Assembly: GCA_027946365.1 (NCBI GenBank)
Contig: JAPEUQ010000012.1
Coordinates: 1,054,001-1,118,000, forward strand
Length of the DNA: 64,000 nt
Direction: 5' to 3'
DNA from: Kalmusia sp. IMI 367209
Taxonomy: Eukaryota; Ascomycota; Dothideomycetes; Pleosporales; Didymosphaeriaceae
The position numbers and the translations under genes are program-made. Position 1 is the first letter of the stretch. Each line of letters begins with the position of its first letter. Shown here one piece after another: positions 1-11,675 of this stretch. The notes beneath the pieces are model-generated. The model had not been told where the DNA came from. It was given only the letters and a program-made list of their open reading frames with translations, and did not search any database.

Positions 1-1
1 A

Positions 2-376
2 AAATGTATCCAATATGGTGCAGGTCTGTCATTCGAAAATCGCAAGCAGGTCCAAGTTATCAAAGACCGCGGCACGAATCTCTTCGCCCCGGAACGAGGT
101 GGCTCATACATAGTCTTCAACCTGCGACCGCTTCATCCTGACCTCGTGCGATACTGCGTGCAGGACGTCGTGCACATGCCCGCTCTGTGGAATACATACA
201 ACAACAAGATGAAGAAGATTCAGTTTTGGGGTTGGGTGGTCAGCATGGAAACTATGAAGCGGATTGAGGAGAGCTGGAGCGCGAACTACGTGCCGCAGGG
301 CAAGCACAAGTCGATCGGCTGGTCTTGGGAGTATCTTCTTAGGCTAGAGAGCCTATGGAATGGTGCCCGATCTTGA
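2..376 (+). CDS. 3'-5' exonuclease domain protein, C-terminal part (5' end outside window)
   Basis: The reading frame is open from the first bases of the window to a stop at 374-376, so only about the last 124 residues are present. The segment RYCVQDV followed by HMPALWNTY resembles the YxxxD (Exo III) motif and following helix of DEDDy exonucleases (RNase D / WRN / Exd1 type), which trim RNA or DNA 3' ends. The basic C-terminal tail has no recognisable extra domain. The catalytic DED part must lie upstream of the window. The family call rests on this one motif and on general similarity to fungal 3'-5' exonuclease domain proteins; the substrate is unknown. Confidence 0.6.
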   Translation, partial: KCIQYGAGLSFENRKQVQVIKDRGTNLFAPERGGSYIVFNLRPLHPDLVRYCVQDVVHMPALWNTYNNKMKKIQFWGWVVSMETMKRIEESWSANYVPQGKHKSIGWSWEYLLRLESLWNGARS

Positions 377-782
377 AAGGAATGAGATGTATATCAGGGA
401 AAATTCCTCCTTGATTACTTGATATTTCCGAATTTGTAGCGTAAAGATTAGGGTCCAAGCACGATCATGCTAGGGATCGTCTATGTTGTAGACCTCGGAA
501 TTGAATCCTGCAACACGCATTGGGTGCCACTCAGTGCTTCAATTCAAACTTTGAGATCGGATGTGGGTGAGAGGGGATGGTTTCTGAATATGAAATAGCA
601 TTTGCATTAGCATCTCCGGAGCGCTCCGTTGCCGTCCATGGGTCGCGGCTTCCCCACAGCAAGTGACGTCAAAGCACTAGGGACTAAATGAGTATAAATC
701 CGACATCTTCAAGTCCTGCCCATCTCTCTAGTAGAATCTTGTAGACACCAAAGTAAGAGCAAGCCTCATCTCGTCGCACACC
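377..782. promoter_or_regulatory. GST promoter region with CRE-like site and TATA box
   Basis: No gene is seen here. A perfect palindromic TGACGTCA (ATF/CREB-type bZIP site) lies at 664-671 and a TATA-like TATAAAT at about 693-699, ahead of the glutathione S-transferase start at 783. This layout fits stress control by a fungal ATF-type bZIP factor; that is inference. Confidence 0.5.
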
Positions 783-1499
783 ATGGTCCTCACAATCCAT
801 CACATGGAAATCTCGCAAAGCGAGCGTATCGTCTTTCTCTGCGAAGAGCTCGGCATCGACTACAAGCTTGTGCGTCACATTCGTGAGCCGCTCACCTCTC
901 CAAAATCCCTACAATCTGTCCCCGGAAACCTCACCGGCAAATCGCCCTTCCTAGAAGATCCGGAGATCGGCGTCGCTCTCTCTGAAAGTGGCGCCATTGT
1001 CGAGTACATCCTCGCCAAAACGGGCGACACCACGCTATGTAAAAAGTACGGCGACAAAAATTACACGGACTACATATACTGGTTTCATTATGCCAACGCT
1101 AGCCTGCAACCCGCGATGGTCGGTGCCATGTTCCTCATCCACTCTGCGCTTCCCGATAACGATCCGACAAAGGGATGGGCGCACCAGCGTTTGCAGTCAA
1201 CGTTGAAGCATATCGACGATCGTTTGAAGGACAACAAGTGGCTTGCCGGAGAAGATTTCACGGCTGCTGATATCATGGTCGTGTACTCGCTGACAACGCA
1301 GCGGTACTTTGGCCCGAATATCAGTTACAAAGACTACCCGCATATTGTAAGATTTCTAAAGGATATTTCGGAGCGGCCAGGGTACAAGAAGGCGATGGAA
1401 AAAGGCGATCCTCATTTGAAGTTGCTGGTGGGTGCGGAGGCGCCGGAAACGACGTTGATCAGGGAGAAAGGAATTGACTCAGGCATCTGGAAAAAATAA
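783..1499 (+). CDS. Glutathione S-transferase
   Basis: A single-exon gene of 238 residues, a normal length for a cytosolic GST. The N-terminal thioredoxin-like half (about residues 1-85) reads as a glutathione site: an Ile-His-His start, an SER motif near residue 13 where the catalytic Ser/Tyr is expected, GKSPFLED for the cis-Pro region, and LSESGAIVEYI for the glutathione-binding helix. The helical C-terminal half carries the conserved WLAGEDFTAADIM segment. GSTs conjugate glutathione to electrophiles during detoxification. The start ATG has a good context (caccATGG) and sits about 85 nt below a TATA-like box. The exact GST class is not assigned. Confidence 0.9.
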   Translation: MVLTIHHMEISQSERIVFLCEELGIDYKLVRHIREPLTSPKSLQSVPGNLTGKSPFLEDPEIGVALSESGAIVEYILAKTGDTTLCKKYGDKNYTDYIYWFHYANASLQPAMVGAMFLIHSALPDNDPTKGWAHQRLQSTLKHIDDRLKDNKWLAGEDFTAADIMVVYSLTTQRYFGPNISYKDYPHIVRFLKDISERPGYKKAMEKGDPHLKLLVGAEAPETTLIREKGIDSGIWKK

Positions 1500-2108
1500 T
1501 CGAGAGTGACATCAAACGAGGCTCACCTTATGTGGTAGGGTTCCTATCAGGTTAGATATATACTTCGACAAGCTTGAACTTTTATGCCCCTAAAAGTCTA
1601 GGGTAGCTCCGGCTAAATAATTTGTGACCATGTTATCCACAATACATGTCTAGCTAGCGAAAAAGACATCGATTCTATTTTTCAAGTATATGTTGAATGC
1701 GGCTAATGAAAGGTGACATGGCTCAATCCTACTAAAATTTTACGTACTCTGAAAGAGTGGGCTCAATCGGTCCCAGCCAACCTTTCGCCCTGTGAATGGC
1801 TACTGAGAGAGAAACAACTTCCTCGACCTAAGAAATTTGCAGAACATTGCGACAGCATGATGAACATCTAAAAGCGGTACACATGAATCCGTCTGACATC
1901 GAAATTGTACCTTATACAAACACTCCCCATCACCAGTACCCAAAATAACTTCAAAGAACCATCATGAAACCTTAGAAAAAACAGTACTTGGTATCACACG
2001 GAACGCTCGGAAGGCCATCAGAACACTCGCCGTCTCATCCCTTATGCAATAGCACCCCTCCTCTTTCACTGCAGGAGGCAAGACTGACCCCATTTCACAG
2101 CGAAAACC
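1500..2108. other. Intergenic, convergent 3' ends
   Basis: This stretch lies between the GST stop and the stop of the minus-strand BTB gene. I see no convincing ORF, RNA or repeat in it. Confidence 0.5.
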
Positions 2109-3030
2109 CTACAATTCAATCACTTCCATCTGACTGCCCTGATCATGATATTGCTCATGGGTCGACTTCCACGGCCGACTCATCGAGTCACTCCTACCGT
2201 CTCCCCTCTTCAACCTCAACAGCTCCCTCATAACCGCGACTAGGAACTCTCTCGGCAAAACATCGTCGTCCCCCTCAAGCCAATCGTGCCTCCCTCTACA
2301 CACCCAAACATCCACCAGGAACTTCCGAATCGGACTCTCGGGCCCCGTCCCCTCATACAACGTCCTAACGTCGTCGTTGGTCGGATAATGCGAGCGCGCA
2401 CCGTCAATGCCGCGCGCGTTCATGACGTACACGTCCGCGATGGCGTTCTTGAAGGCAATGTCTAGGAGCCGTTCGCCGAGCACGTACGCGTAAGCCAGCG
2501 TGGAGTAGTGGGCGTCGCGCTCCTGGGAGGTCTCTGGAGAGAACGGCAACTCCGGGCGGATAGCGAGTTTACCGGTGTAGGCCCACGTGCGGTAGAGGGC
2601 GAAGGCATCGGGGTCGTCTTCAGGCAGGCTGATGACGCGGGGATCGTCCCGCATGGACGACCATTCGTCCTTCATGCTATTGCGGAAGAACTCCGAGGCG
2701 TCGCAAATGACGTATTCGTGGACTTGGAAGGTCCGGCTGAACTCGTCTTTGCCAACGTTGATAGAAATGAAGTCGCAGTCCAGTCTGGAGGAGCATTATT
2801 GACCGTCCGTTGCATGCTATCGTGTGATGCCCTGCTTATTATACGCAGACTCACCTCAAAGTCTGGGTAGCTACCACCCTCCTATCTTCGATCTTACTCG
2901 GCTCCCGCACAAAGAATTCATCGAACGCTGCCCCAGCCGTTCTCTTCCTTTTCCGAAACGATCCTAGCGCGGAAGATCCTAGCGCGGAAGCTACGTAGCT
3001 GGACCCAATATTGAACGTGAAATCATCCAT
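2109..3030 (-). CDS. BTB/POZ domain protein
   Basis: Two exons: 3030-2855 and 2784-2109, with a 70-nt intron (GTGAGT donor, CAG acceptor); phases join and give 283 residues. Residues 1-58 are a Lys/Arg-containing leader with a small internal duplication (SALGS twice, from a 14-bp direct repeat near 2962-2990). The BTB core follows: DFISINVGKDEFSRTFQVHE, EYVICDASEFFRNSM, VISLPEDDPDAFALYRTWAY, and the usual fungal tail with YVLGERLLDIAFKNAI. Fungal proteins of this kind carry only a BTB fold and may act as protein-interaction or Cul3 adaptors; no partner can be read from the sequence. A related but shortened gene lies at 12770-13303. Confidence 0.85.
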
Positions 3031-3568
3031 GGCTAACTCTTCTTATAATCCCCAGCTTCTTCTTTGATTGATCTCCCTTGCTGTGGCCGCTGGTCTTCTC
3101 GGGCGATAACTACCCGACCGCCCCGCTACCTGCTGACGTCTCGGCGTTTATTGAGTGTGTGTGTGTGTGTGCGCGCGCGCGAAAACGATCGTCTTGTGCC
3201 CAGTTTGGGCAGTGAGGAATCCAAAAGTGCCAAAGACCAAAATCCGCTTGCTGAAATAGGATCGTCGCCCTTGAGTTGGAAAGGGTTAGAACTGATAGTG
3301 AAGACGTGCGGGTTGTGGTTTCCCGAGACGTGGCGCACCTGCGGGATTTAGCCGGTTGCGGACTAGCCCCATTGATCACATTAGATGTAGCGTGCAAGGC
3401 TGAGCCTGTAGGCACTCTGGCCCATAAAACATCAAGGATGGTTAGCGATGTACCTCACCAGAGAGCGAGATAATGAGCGGACTTTGCAACGATATCCTTA
3501 TTAAAAAATTCCCAATCTCCAAAGACGCTACAAATGCTAAACTATCAGGCGCCAAGCCCAGAGCAGCC
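3031..3568. repeat. Intergenic region with (GT)n(GC)n microsatellite
   Basis: A dinucleotide run at about 3154-3181 switches from GT repeats to GC repeats. It lies upstream of the BTB gene start. Short ORFs crossing it have no coding character. Confidence 0.7.
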
Positions 3569-5751
3569 TCACGGATACGCACTTTGCGCAGGCTCACCAC
3601 GGCCCCCTCTACCCTTCTCCTCCGACTGCCTGTGCCGCATCATGTGTAAGCTACTCCTTCCCTTTTTGCCACCGTCTTGATTATCTTCTCTCTCACTCTC
3701 GCTTTCCTTCTCCTTTTTCTTCTCTATGTGCTGCATGGCCTCTTCCGTTAACTCCTGTCTATTCATACGTTCTAGGACATCCTTCTTCCTGGTTCGATGA
3801 TCCCCAATTGTAATGAGAAGGCCAGCTGTGGCGTTGCAAGTAATCGAGCAGCAAAGAATCACAGTTGTCACGGCGAAAGGCCGATCCTTGTAATACCAAC
3901 CCCAGGTGACGGCGCCGAGCGATATCTGCAAGAGAGAGTGGCAATCCAAAAGCACAACGATGGCAACGAGTAAGCGCAGCGGAAAGGCGTAGTGTGTGTC
4001 TGTCTCGTGCGGCTTGTAGAAGGAATGTGATTTGCAAAACTTGTCTTGGTGGTGTTCTAACTTTGCCTGCTGCTTAGGCGTCAGCACCGTGAATTCCCAC
4101 TGCTTCTCGGGATCCTCGGGATCAGTGTTGTTTCGGCCAGACATGGGAGCGTTGGTCGAGGGTAGATCATTATGATCGTGAAGCTCTGGAAGCATGTCCT
4201 TCTTTCGGCGTGACCATGTATAGTGGTGATAATGTGCGATGAAGATCATGTGGTACGTATCAACGGCTCGGAAAGGCGCTAGGCCATCGCCGACAATGGC
4301 GAAGAGGGCGACTAAAACGCTGTCGATGATGTGGACAACGTAGATTTGCCGACCGCCAACATTGATCCAACCGATCAAGAAGAGAACCCAGGCAAGACCG
4401 AACAGCGTGATTAAGGTTGCGTATAGAGTGACTAAGAAGCCGAGTGCTACGAGAGTTAGCTAGCGTAGTCGAGGTTATAAACGGAGTGCTTACGTCGTTT
4501 CACATACTGCCCAAAGCCCCTCATGGAGCGCTTAAATCGTGATCTTCGCGAGTGCAACATATGCCTGACATGGTCATTCAACTCCTTCTTGTCTTCCCTC
4601 GACCACCCTTCAAGCGATGTGCCATGGGGGAGCACTGCATAGCGAGAGTCGCTCATGCGCGAGTCAATCGTCGCCAATGTAGCCATTGTGCCCCCGGTCT
4701 GAGTGCGCGTCAAGCGAGGAGCATATTCCCCCTGCCCCTGCCCCTGCCGCGCAGGTTCCAGAATCCGATTGATGTCCTCTAAGCTGTTTGTCTCGCTAGG
4801 TGCGCGCTGGAAGCTGTATGTTGGACGTCGATTCACGAATCTGCCCAGGTTAGGTACAAAAAGCGAGTTCTGGATGTTCGTCAAGGATGTGAGGGTGGCC
4901 ACCTCGGGATCTGTTCCGGTCAGTATAACTATAGCGGCCGGCTGTATGCCAACATACCGACTGTGTCCAATACGTCGACCATGTTTGAAGTATAATTCAT
5001 AGGTAGCTCCGCCGGCATAGCCGATGTCTGACCGCCGGTCGCCTCGACGTCCTTCCCTTTGTTCGACCTCCAGAAGCGCAACTTGGTCGAAACTGCGCTG
5101 GTCGCCCTCGACAGCCGGTTCTGCTCGGTCTGTCCGCTCGACGACTCGGTTGAGCTTGACGGGCCCGTGGCTACCGGCTCAAGTTGCACGCCTTCCTCGA
5201 GGGCAGGCAGCCGTGTAGGTGTCTGCTGTAGGGCATTCGTGGATGCATTCTGGGTGGTGTAGGCTTGCTGCAGGGTCCCTGACGAAGGCACGCGGCGGAT
5301 CCCTATGCTGGATTGTCGAAGACCCGGTACGGGCCGGCGCTGTGGTGCAGAGTTGCTCCTTGCCCGCCCGTTCGTCTGCGCGCTGGTGGAGTTGTCAGTA
5401 GCTGCGCTATACACAGCGCGGTTGGCAAATGCCGTACCTGTTCGTTGCCTGGGCGCGCCTGCCATTGTTGCTGCGCGGTGCTGGCACAGGTGTGCCTGCA
5501 TCGACCGAAGACTGTAGGGACGTCGGGGGCTCTACGACGGGTTGCCGCGTGGGCTGGTTGGGAGTTGCAAAGTCGCGCGCAGAGGTTTGACCTGGTCCGA
5601 TGAAGCCTTCGTTCACAGCAGTCGTGCTGGCGTTGTCGTCGGGGGGTAGTGTTTGGTGCGGTACTTGGAGCGAGCCTGTGCCGTCTCCTCGCGACGCGCT
5701 CTCGGCGACTCTGTTGCGCGCAGACCGCGCCTTCACCTTCAGCTTGTCCAT
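3569..5751 (-). CDS. DUF2985-like integral membrane protein
   Basis: Four exons: 5751-5438, 5382-4958, 4910-4494 and 4446-3569; all junction phases agree and give 677 residues. Residues 1-385 are polar, Ser/Gln/Arg-rich and probably disordered. After the last intron comes a transmembrane helix (about 387-410) leading into INVGGRQIYVVHIIDSVLVA and GLAPFR, the pattern I associate with the fungal DUF2985 (PLAC8-related) family. Two more hydrophobic segments lie near 540-590. The tail is rich in Lys/Glu and then Gly/Arg. The 55-nt first intron and the others carry CTGAC or CTAAC branch sites. No molecular function is established for the family; a plasma or organelle membrane location is inferred. 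Confidence 0.75.
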
Positions 5752-6447
5752 GTTATGGCGAGCCCTCGGTGCTCAATTGACAGTCAAGGGATCAGTAACA
5801 TGTCCAACTTATTCGGGGGCGGCGCCGCCGGCTGCCAGGCTAGAGGTGCCTCCGTCCTTGTTCTCGCCCTGGTACCACCAATTAGCGAAGGCTGGGCGAT
5901 GACTTCAGAGGCTAATGCGATGACCAAGATGGCCTAAGCAGTCTTTGACACACTCCTCCTGGCGTCTGGGGTACAGCAGTCGTTGTAAGCAATTGACAGC
6001 TGCGGTGGATGCTATAAAGGGCAAGAGGTCGGATACTTGTGCGTCTGGGTCTCCCAGAGTCTGAAAATACAGGAAGACGAATGCAAAGTCCAGAAGCAGA
6101 CCCCCTGCTGCGATCTTTCGCCTAGGCGCTCGGACTCCCGGTTATCTTCTGATGCTCCCTGGTCTCCTACCCCTTTCCGTTTGACGCTCCCGGGCTACAG
6201 ATTCCACGCATACGGATATACGGATGCGTTGCCCCCACAGATGCATTCCAAGATATTACACTTATCTGCTGATGCAGGGTTTGAGAAGCGGTTTTGGTAG
6301 GGATATATACAGACACATTACATCATTTGCGATATACGCGAGCACCGCCATCACCAGCCACCAATACCCGCCCTGCAGCCTCTAGCCCTTCAGCAAACAG
6401 GGTTTGACCGTGTTATCTGCCGATCTTTCGTCCCCAGATCCACTTGC
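5752..6447. other. Intergenic, DUF2985 gene promoter and GMC gene 3' flank
   Basis: No supported gene. Short ORFs on the plus strand here lack recognisable protein features. Confidence 0.5.
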
Positions 6448-8592
6448 CTACGCGGCTGTCGCATTGCTACGAGCATCCTGTAAGAGGATGTCTGCAGCCT
6501 TCGTGCCCACTAGGAAAGTCGGCAAGATTGGAAACCCACCCGGAGTCCGCGGAAACACGCTCGCGTCAACGACCCTCAAGCCGTCTACGCCATGGACGCG
6601 GAATCTCGAGTCGACGCAAGAATCCGTGTCGTTCAGCCCAATCCGACAGGTGCCACAAGCATGATGTGAGAATGCCTGGTCCATGATGGCCTGCCCCATG
6701 TCCAATTTCGGATCCGGCAGGAGAACCTTGTAAGGACCATATGGCGGCGGCGTGTTATCCAAAACATCGAGCACAAACTGTATACCTTCGCTAAGCGCCT
6801 GCAAATCGTGGTCGCGCCCCTCAGAGAAGTAGTTGAAGTTGATGATAGGGGTATCCTGCGGATCGGCCGAGCGAAGTGTAACTGTGCCGGCATGGTTTTG
6901 GTATTGCATTTTCACGACAGACCAGAAGGATGTATTCAAGGGGGCTCGAACACTCGAAAACCCTGGGAAATAGCCGTCGAAGAGTGCGGCAGCGGCCCCG
7001 AACAAGAATAGGTCTGTGTCTGCATTCTCGCTCACGCTTGAACGGTAGAGCATCCCCGCAGGAGCTGCGCCCAGGCCATATGGTCCAGTGCCGTGCTCTT
7101 GCCATTCCCTTAAGCAGGGGTCGCCGGGCGCTAGGGAGGTGCAGTTGGCAAATGGTGAGCCATGGGGCGTAGAAGCTTCGACTTGGATACCCGCCTCATA
7201 GTTGTCTATGAGGTTGGTGCCTACGGCAGGAAGTTCTTTCACGATCGGTATGTCGAAGCTTTCAAGCTCATCCCTGGGTCCGATACCACTTAGCTTGAGT
7301 ATCTGCGGAGTGTTGAATGTACCTCCAGAGACGATGACCTCTCTTGTAGCCGAAACGTTGAAAGCCTCGCCAGTTTGAAGACCGTTATTGCGTCGGTCGG
7401 CGCGGTAGAGGGCTTGTCCGCGAAGGAAGGACACACCGGTAGCACGTGGTGTTTCACCCGAGGTGTCAAAGAGCACACGTGTGGCCAGTGAGTTCGTACT
7501 AACAGTCAGAGGATACCTCGAGCTACCATCCGCGTTGAGCTCATTGACCGTATCTCTAATATATGTCTGTGAGCTGCTTCTTCGCCGCATTTCGTCCACA
7601 TGGAGAGGGAGTTGGTATAGAGAGTCTTGCTCGTAGCGGTCTCGGTCGATTCGATTCAAGTCTCGTTGCAGTAGCGCGTACGTTGCTTCAGTGCTGTTGG
7701 GGCAGTCATTTCCAGTAGTGCAGAAGAGTCTTTGCAAGTGCTCAACGAAACCCGGCTGGTCATCGAAGAGGTCAATTTCATTACGGTTAGACTGATTGGT
7801 TAGACGGGTTCGACTTCGATCTTTGCGCTAGAACTCACTGCAAGCCAGCCACTAAAGCCATGTCCCTCAGTTCCTGTTCCGTTGCTCGTAATGTATTGGT
7901 TGTTCTCAATTGTCTTATAATATCTTCTCATCGTTTCAGCGCTCCATGTCGAGTCGCCACTTAAGTTGGCAATATGGTCCCAGTCGTTGTCTGGCGGTAG
8001 GCTAAGTGTAAGGGTAAAAGTTAGCAAGATTAAAAAACCCAGTCACAGTAGGAATGGTGATATTCTCAAGCTATATTCGTTGCATATCAATATGGCGTGC
8101 ACTTCAGGGTACTTACGCAAGATTGAGTGCATTGTGGTTCCCGCAGCCGCCCAGTGTTCCAGCTCGAGGGTAAAGTATGCCAAGCGGTTCAGCGCCTTCG
8201 GGTGGATCTGTACCAACATATAATGTATGGTCGGCATTACGCCATGTATATTTAGAGTCTCTGTACGCTTGCTCTTCGTTTTCGTAATGATTAACGTAGA
8301 ATTCCCATGACATCGTCGGATCCTCTGCTGACGGATCAGCGCTAAGGTCAAGGTCAGTTTGTGTTGCATCAATTTCTCGCGAAAGGACGTACAAGCTCGG
8401 AATGCGTTGCAGAAGACTGTCCCCGTGATCTTCCCCAGCTTCGATTAGGAAGACGGAATGCCCTGCACGAGCAAGAGTCGCAGCGACAGTACCTCCTCCC
8501 GGCCCTGATCCGATGACAACGTATTCGTACTCAGCATTCTGTGCAATCACTTGCGCAAAAACGAAGCTGAAACAAATAATTGTGGATTTCAT
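6448..8592 (-). CDS. Secreted GMC-family FAD oxidoreductase
   Basis: Three exons: 8592-8117, 8001-7839 and 7791-6448 (660 residues); the introns have CTAAC branch sites. A signal peptide of about 18 residues precedes the dinucleotide motif VVIGSGPGGGTVAATLA (about 25-41). The GMC signature 1 region YPRAGTLGGCGNHNA and signature 2 SGGTFNTPQILKLSGIGP (near 367) are present, as is the active-site HHACGTCRIG near 588. Many NxS/T sites suit a secreted glycoprotein. The family includes glucose, aryl-alcohol and choline oxidases or dehydrogenases; the substrate cannot be told. The second active-site residue, normally His or Asn a little before the C terminus, aligns with Phe in RTPGGFPILPT (see findings). 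The upstream in-frame start at 8661 is non-ATG and was not used. Confidence 0.88.
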
Positions 8593-10077
8593 GACAGAAG
8601 CACCTAATAAAGAAATTGTACAAGATAGTCTAAAGCTTCCCTTGTCCGGCACAGCTTTCACTTATCTTCGCTGATATGGCCGTTGTCTTATAGTTGTGTG
8701 CTTCTTGGCTCATCTCAACAACGTTGTGTTAGACTGCTGACGCGGAAGCCAAGGACGGATTTAAATGTTCGGATTTGAGGTCACACCTTAAGGCCGGCAA
8801 CGTTCTAGAAAGGGAATTGCCAAGGTAATAAGTAGGGTGTACGAAGATTCAGTCAAGAGCTGGTGCAGGCTGTCTGGGGGCTGTGTAGGTTAGATTAATT
8901 GCTGTTGCGCTCGGGATCATATATCGTGTTAAATCGTATTGAGCTCGATGAGTCAGGCCTGTACTGTGAATAAGTTCTTCCTGACTAGGAGTAAAACATA
9001 GCATGAACTATCAAACAGAAAGAGTTTCGAAAACAATCGCTTTCGCTTTGGCTGTCGCATTTGAGCAGAATTCAATGGTGTAATCCCGCTCCTCCCTCAA
9101 CCCAACCATGCGGGATCATTGCGTATAGCGGACAGAACCATGGATCCTTTGATGGCATTCCGAACTTTTCGCAGAGATGTTCAAGTAGCGTGCAGGCTAA
9201 TTGTTAGTAGTAAGGCGTTGACGTCGTCCTCAAAAGATCTGACGCCCAGAAGCACTCTCACCGCCAAGCAAGACTAGTCTTCTCTACCTTGCACGTCATA
9301 TAGTAATATAAAATACTGTTCACCAATCTATATGGGGAATAAGGTAATGTAAGTCATAATCATACATGTCCCAAGTCACTATTATCCAATTCTGTCCTCG
9401 GATGGTCTACATCCTCTGGAGTTTCGACCATAACACATGACGACGAACGAAAGTTTCACAAGCTACTATGGATATAGACAGATTATCTTTCACAGAGCTG
9501 GTAAGTAGCTGTCAATCAGCCTTCACGATGCCCTGCATTTCTCGTCACCTATGGTGGATGGAAGGGTCCTGGGTTTGCCGGCGAATTGGTCTATTGCTCC
9601 TATGGGAGAGTGGGCTCTCGCAACTATGAGCCCCTATTTGCAATGTAATGCGTTCAAGTTATCATAAAGACGTTGAAGATTGATACAACAGAACTTAGTG
9701 ATGGAAATGGAGTCGAGAGGGGGAAGTGGCTGGCCGTTAGCCTTGGCGTGAGTGCGCCTGTTACTGGCCCCGTAAGCGAGCTGTTCACGCAAAGATTCCG
9801 GGCAGCCGTTCTGAGAACATCCCCCAGAATCACGGCTTCAGTAGTTGTGGTCCCGCGAGCGAGTAAGTCCATCTATTCCCCATATTTGCATCTGCATTGT
9901 CGAGATCATATCTTGCATGTTGCACAATATAGAACGCCTGGAGCAAGGGCGTTGAGGGTGCTGCCCCGCGCGGCCTTCTGCGGCCTCCCCCGCGCGGTAT
10001 GCTGGCCTGTATTGCTCAACACTAACCCGCCGTCAAGGTACCTGGACACTCGAAGACCATCCAGCGTAGCTTTAGCC
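8593..10077. other. Divergent promoter region between GMC and Spt10-like genes
   Basis: 1.5 kb without a convincing ORF. A frame open upstream of 10078 on the plus strand (from about 9673) has random-looking composition and I treat it as non-coding leader. Confidence 0.5.
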
Positions 10078-11675
10078 ATGCCTGCGATGCTAGAAGATCC
10101 GACCGCCCCTGTCATCTTCCGGACGACGGGTGATGCGCCTTACCCGCCGCCCGGCGGCCCTCTGCCCCATGGCATCGCGCCGCGTCAAGTGACGCTGCGG
10201 GATCGTGTAACTGTTGCGACTATCATCCCCTTCTCTGCGCCAAATCAGGTCCCTATAACCCTACTTGCGTACCTTTGTGATCAGCTGGGACGTGAAATCG
10301 AGAAAGGTGACACTTATCCTATGGTCGATCCACTTCCCTTGGAAAACTTTGGTCCGTATTGGTTCGGTGTATTTGGGGCGATCATGCTGCTAGGCGACGT
10401 CCACGACGGGCGACAAATACACGAGATGGCGCGGAATGGCTGCGACTGGGAGAGGGAATGCCTAGGGAGTTTCTACATCAAGCCAAACTACCCAGGCCGG
10501 TCGAGCCATGTTTGCAATGGCGGGTTCTTAGTCACAGATGCCTCGCGAAATCGCGGTGTCGGTCGATTAATGGGTGAGATATACCTAGACTGGGCGCCCA
10601 AACTGGTAAGTGTACAATCAACTATCTTAGATCAACGTCCACCTAACTTTGGTAGGGTTACACGTACTCTGTCTTCAACCTCGTCTATGAAACTAATGTT
10701 GCTTCTTGCCGCATATGGGATGCTTTAGGTTTTAAGCGACTTGGCCGCGTCAAAGGATGCGGTAATCTCAAGTCATACCCGGGCGAGCTCATTGATGCTA
10801 TCATTTATGGTAGGGACCTTGGCCAAGAAGATGACTTCGTCTCCGAAGAACGTTTTGATAAAATTCGCTTTTATCTCAAGAATGGAAAATACCCACACGG
10901 TGCCGACAGGGCAGAGAAGAGTCGCCTTCGTAGTGCTGCAACTCATTATAAGCTATATCCAGCCTCTTCCGCAGGCCCAGAACGACTCATGCTCAAGGGA
11001 AAGGAGGTAATATCTGATCCTCAGCGGCAATATGAGATCGCTCGTGACGTACATCACAAAGCCCACGGGGGTATCAACAAAACAACAGCCACGATAGCAG
11101 AGTCTTTCCACTGGGTACGCATCAAAGAGACAGTCAGCCAAGTCATCCGAAACTGTCCTGAGTGCAGTGAGATGAACAAGGGTTTGGCTTCAATGCGTGC
11201 CAACATGCAGGCACGCTGGATGCCACCCCCGGGCTCGCAGACTTCTGTTGGTTCGAAGGTGGACTCCACACCTCCTCTACCTCAGCAATTCATACCTCCT
11301 CCCCAGCCTCGATCACTGGAGCGAGCCGACTCTCCCAGCAATCAGCTCCAGATGGAAGCAGCACAACAACACCCAACCTTTTACGACTTCGATTCTCAGC
11401 ACAACAACTTCGAGCTGCCTGTTGACCCAGCACTCATGGATGGTGTGAACCCCTCACTCAACCTGGAGAACCTACCACCCTCGCCGTTTCTCGCCGCCAG
11501 CCAAAATCTGCCTATATCGCAGGTTCCTAATCTAGATTTACCGACGCAAGATCTACCTGATCCGAAGCCTGGAACGGTCGAAGATGTGCCTATGAGTGGG
11601 GCTGGCGAGCGAGCGCCAACTGCCCGTGAGGAGCTCCGTCGTAGATTGACGCGGGCTGGATACCCCAAGCAGTGA
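10078..11675 (+). CDS. spt10: Spt10-like histone-gene regulator: GNAT acetyltransferase plus integrase-type zinc finger
   Basis: Two exons: 10078-10605 and 10656-11675, split by a 50-nt intron with CTAAC branch; 515 residues. The first part is a GNAT fold with the acetyl-CoA loop ASRNRGVGRLMGE near residue 155, followed across the intron by YSVFNLVYETNVASCRIWDA. Near residues 309-346 is an H2C2 zinc finger (HHKAHGG ... CPECSE) of the retroviral-integrase type. Yeast Spt10 has just this pairing: an acetyltransferase-like domain and a DNA-binding domain with an integrase-like finger that recognises histone-gene UAS elements. The Pro/Gln-rich C terminus is probably disordered. Nuclear location and a role in histone gene transcription are inferred from that architecture. 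Confidence 0.8.

Noticed and set aside
9673..10077. Upstream in-frame extension of the Spt10-like gene
   Set aside because: The frame is open but starts with a non-ATG codon and the composition is unlike protein; the ATG at 10078 begins a sequence that flows into the GNAT domain.
10989..11675. Integrase-type H2C2 finger as a sign of a retrotransposon
   Set aside because: The finger is in phase with a GNAT domain in one spliced gene, matching the Spt10 plan; no LTRs, reverse transcriptase or RNase H are nearby.
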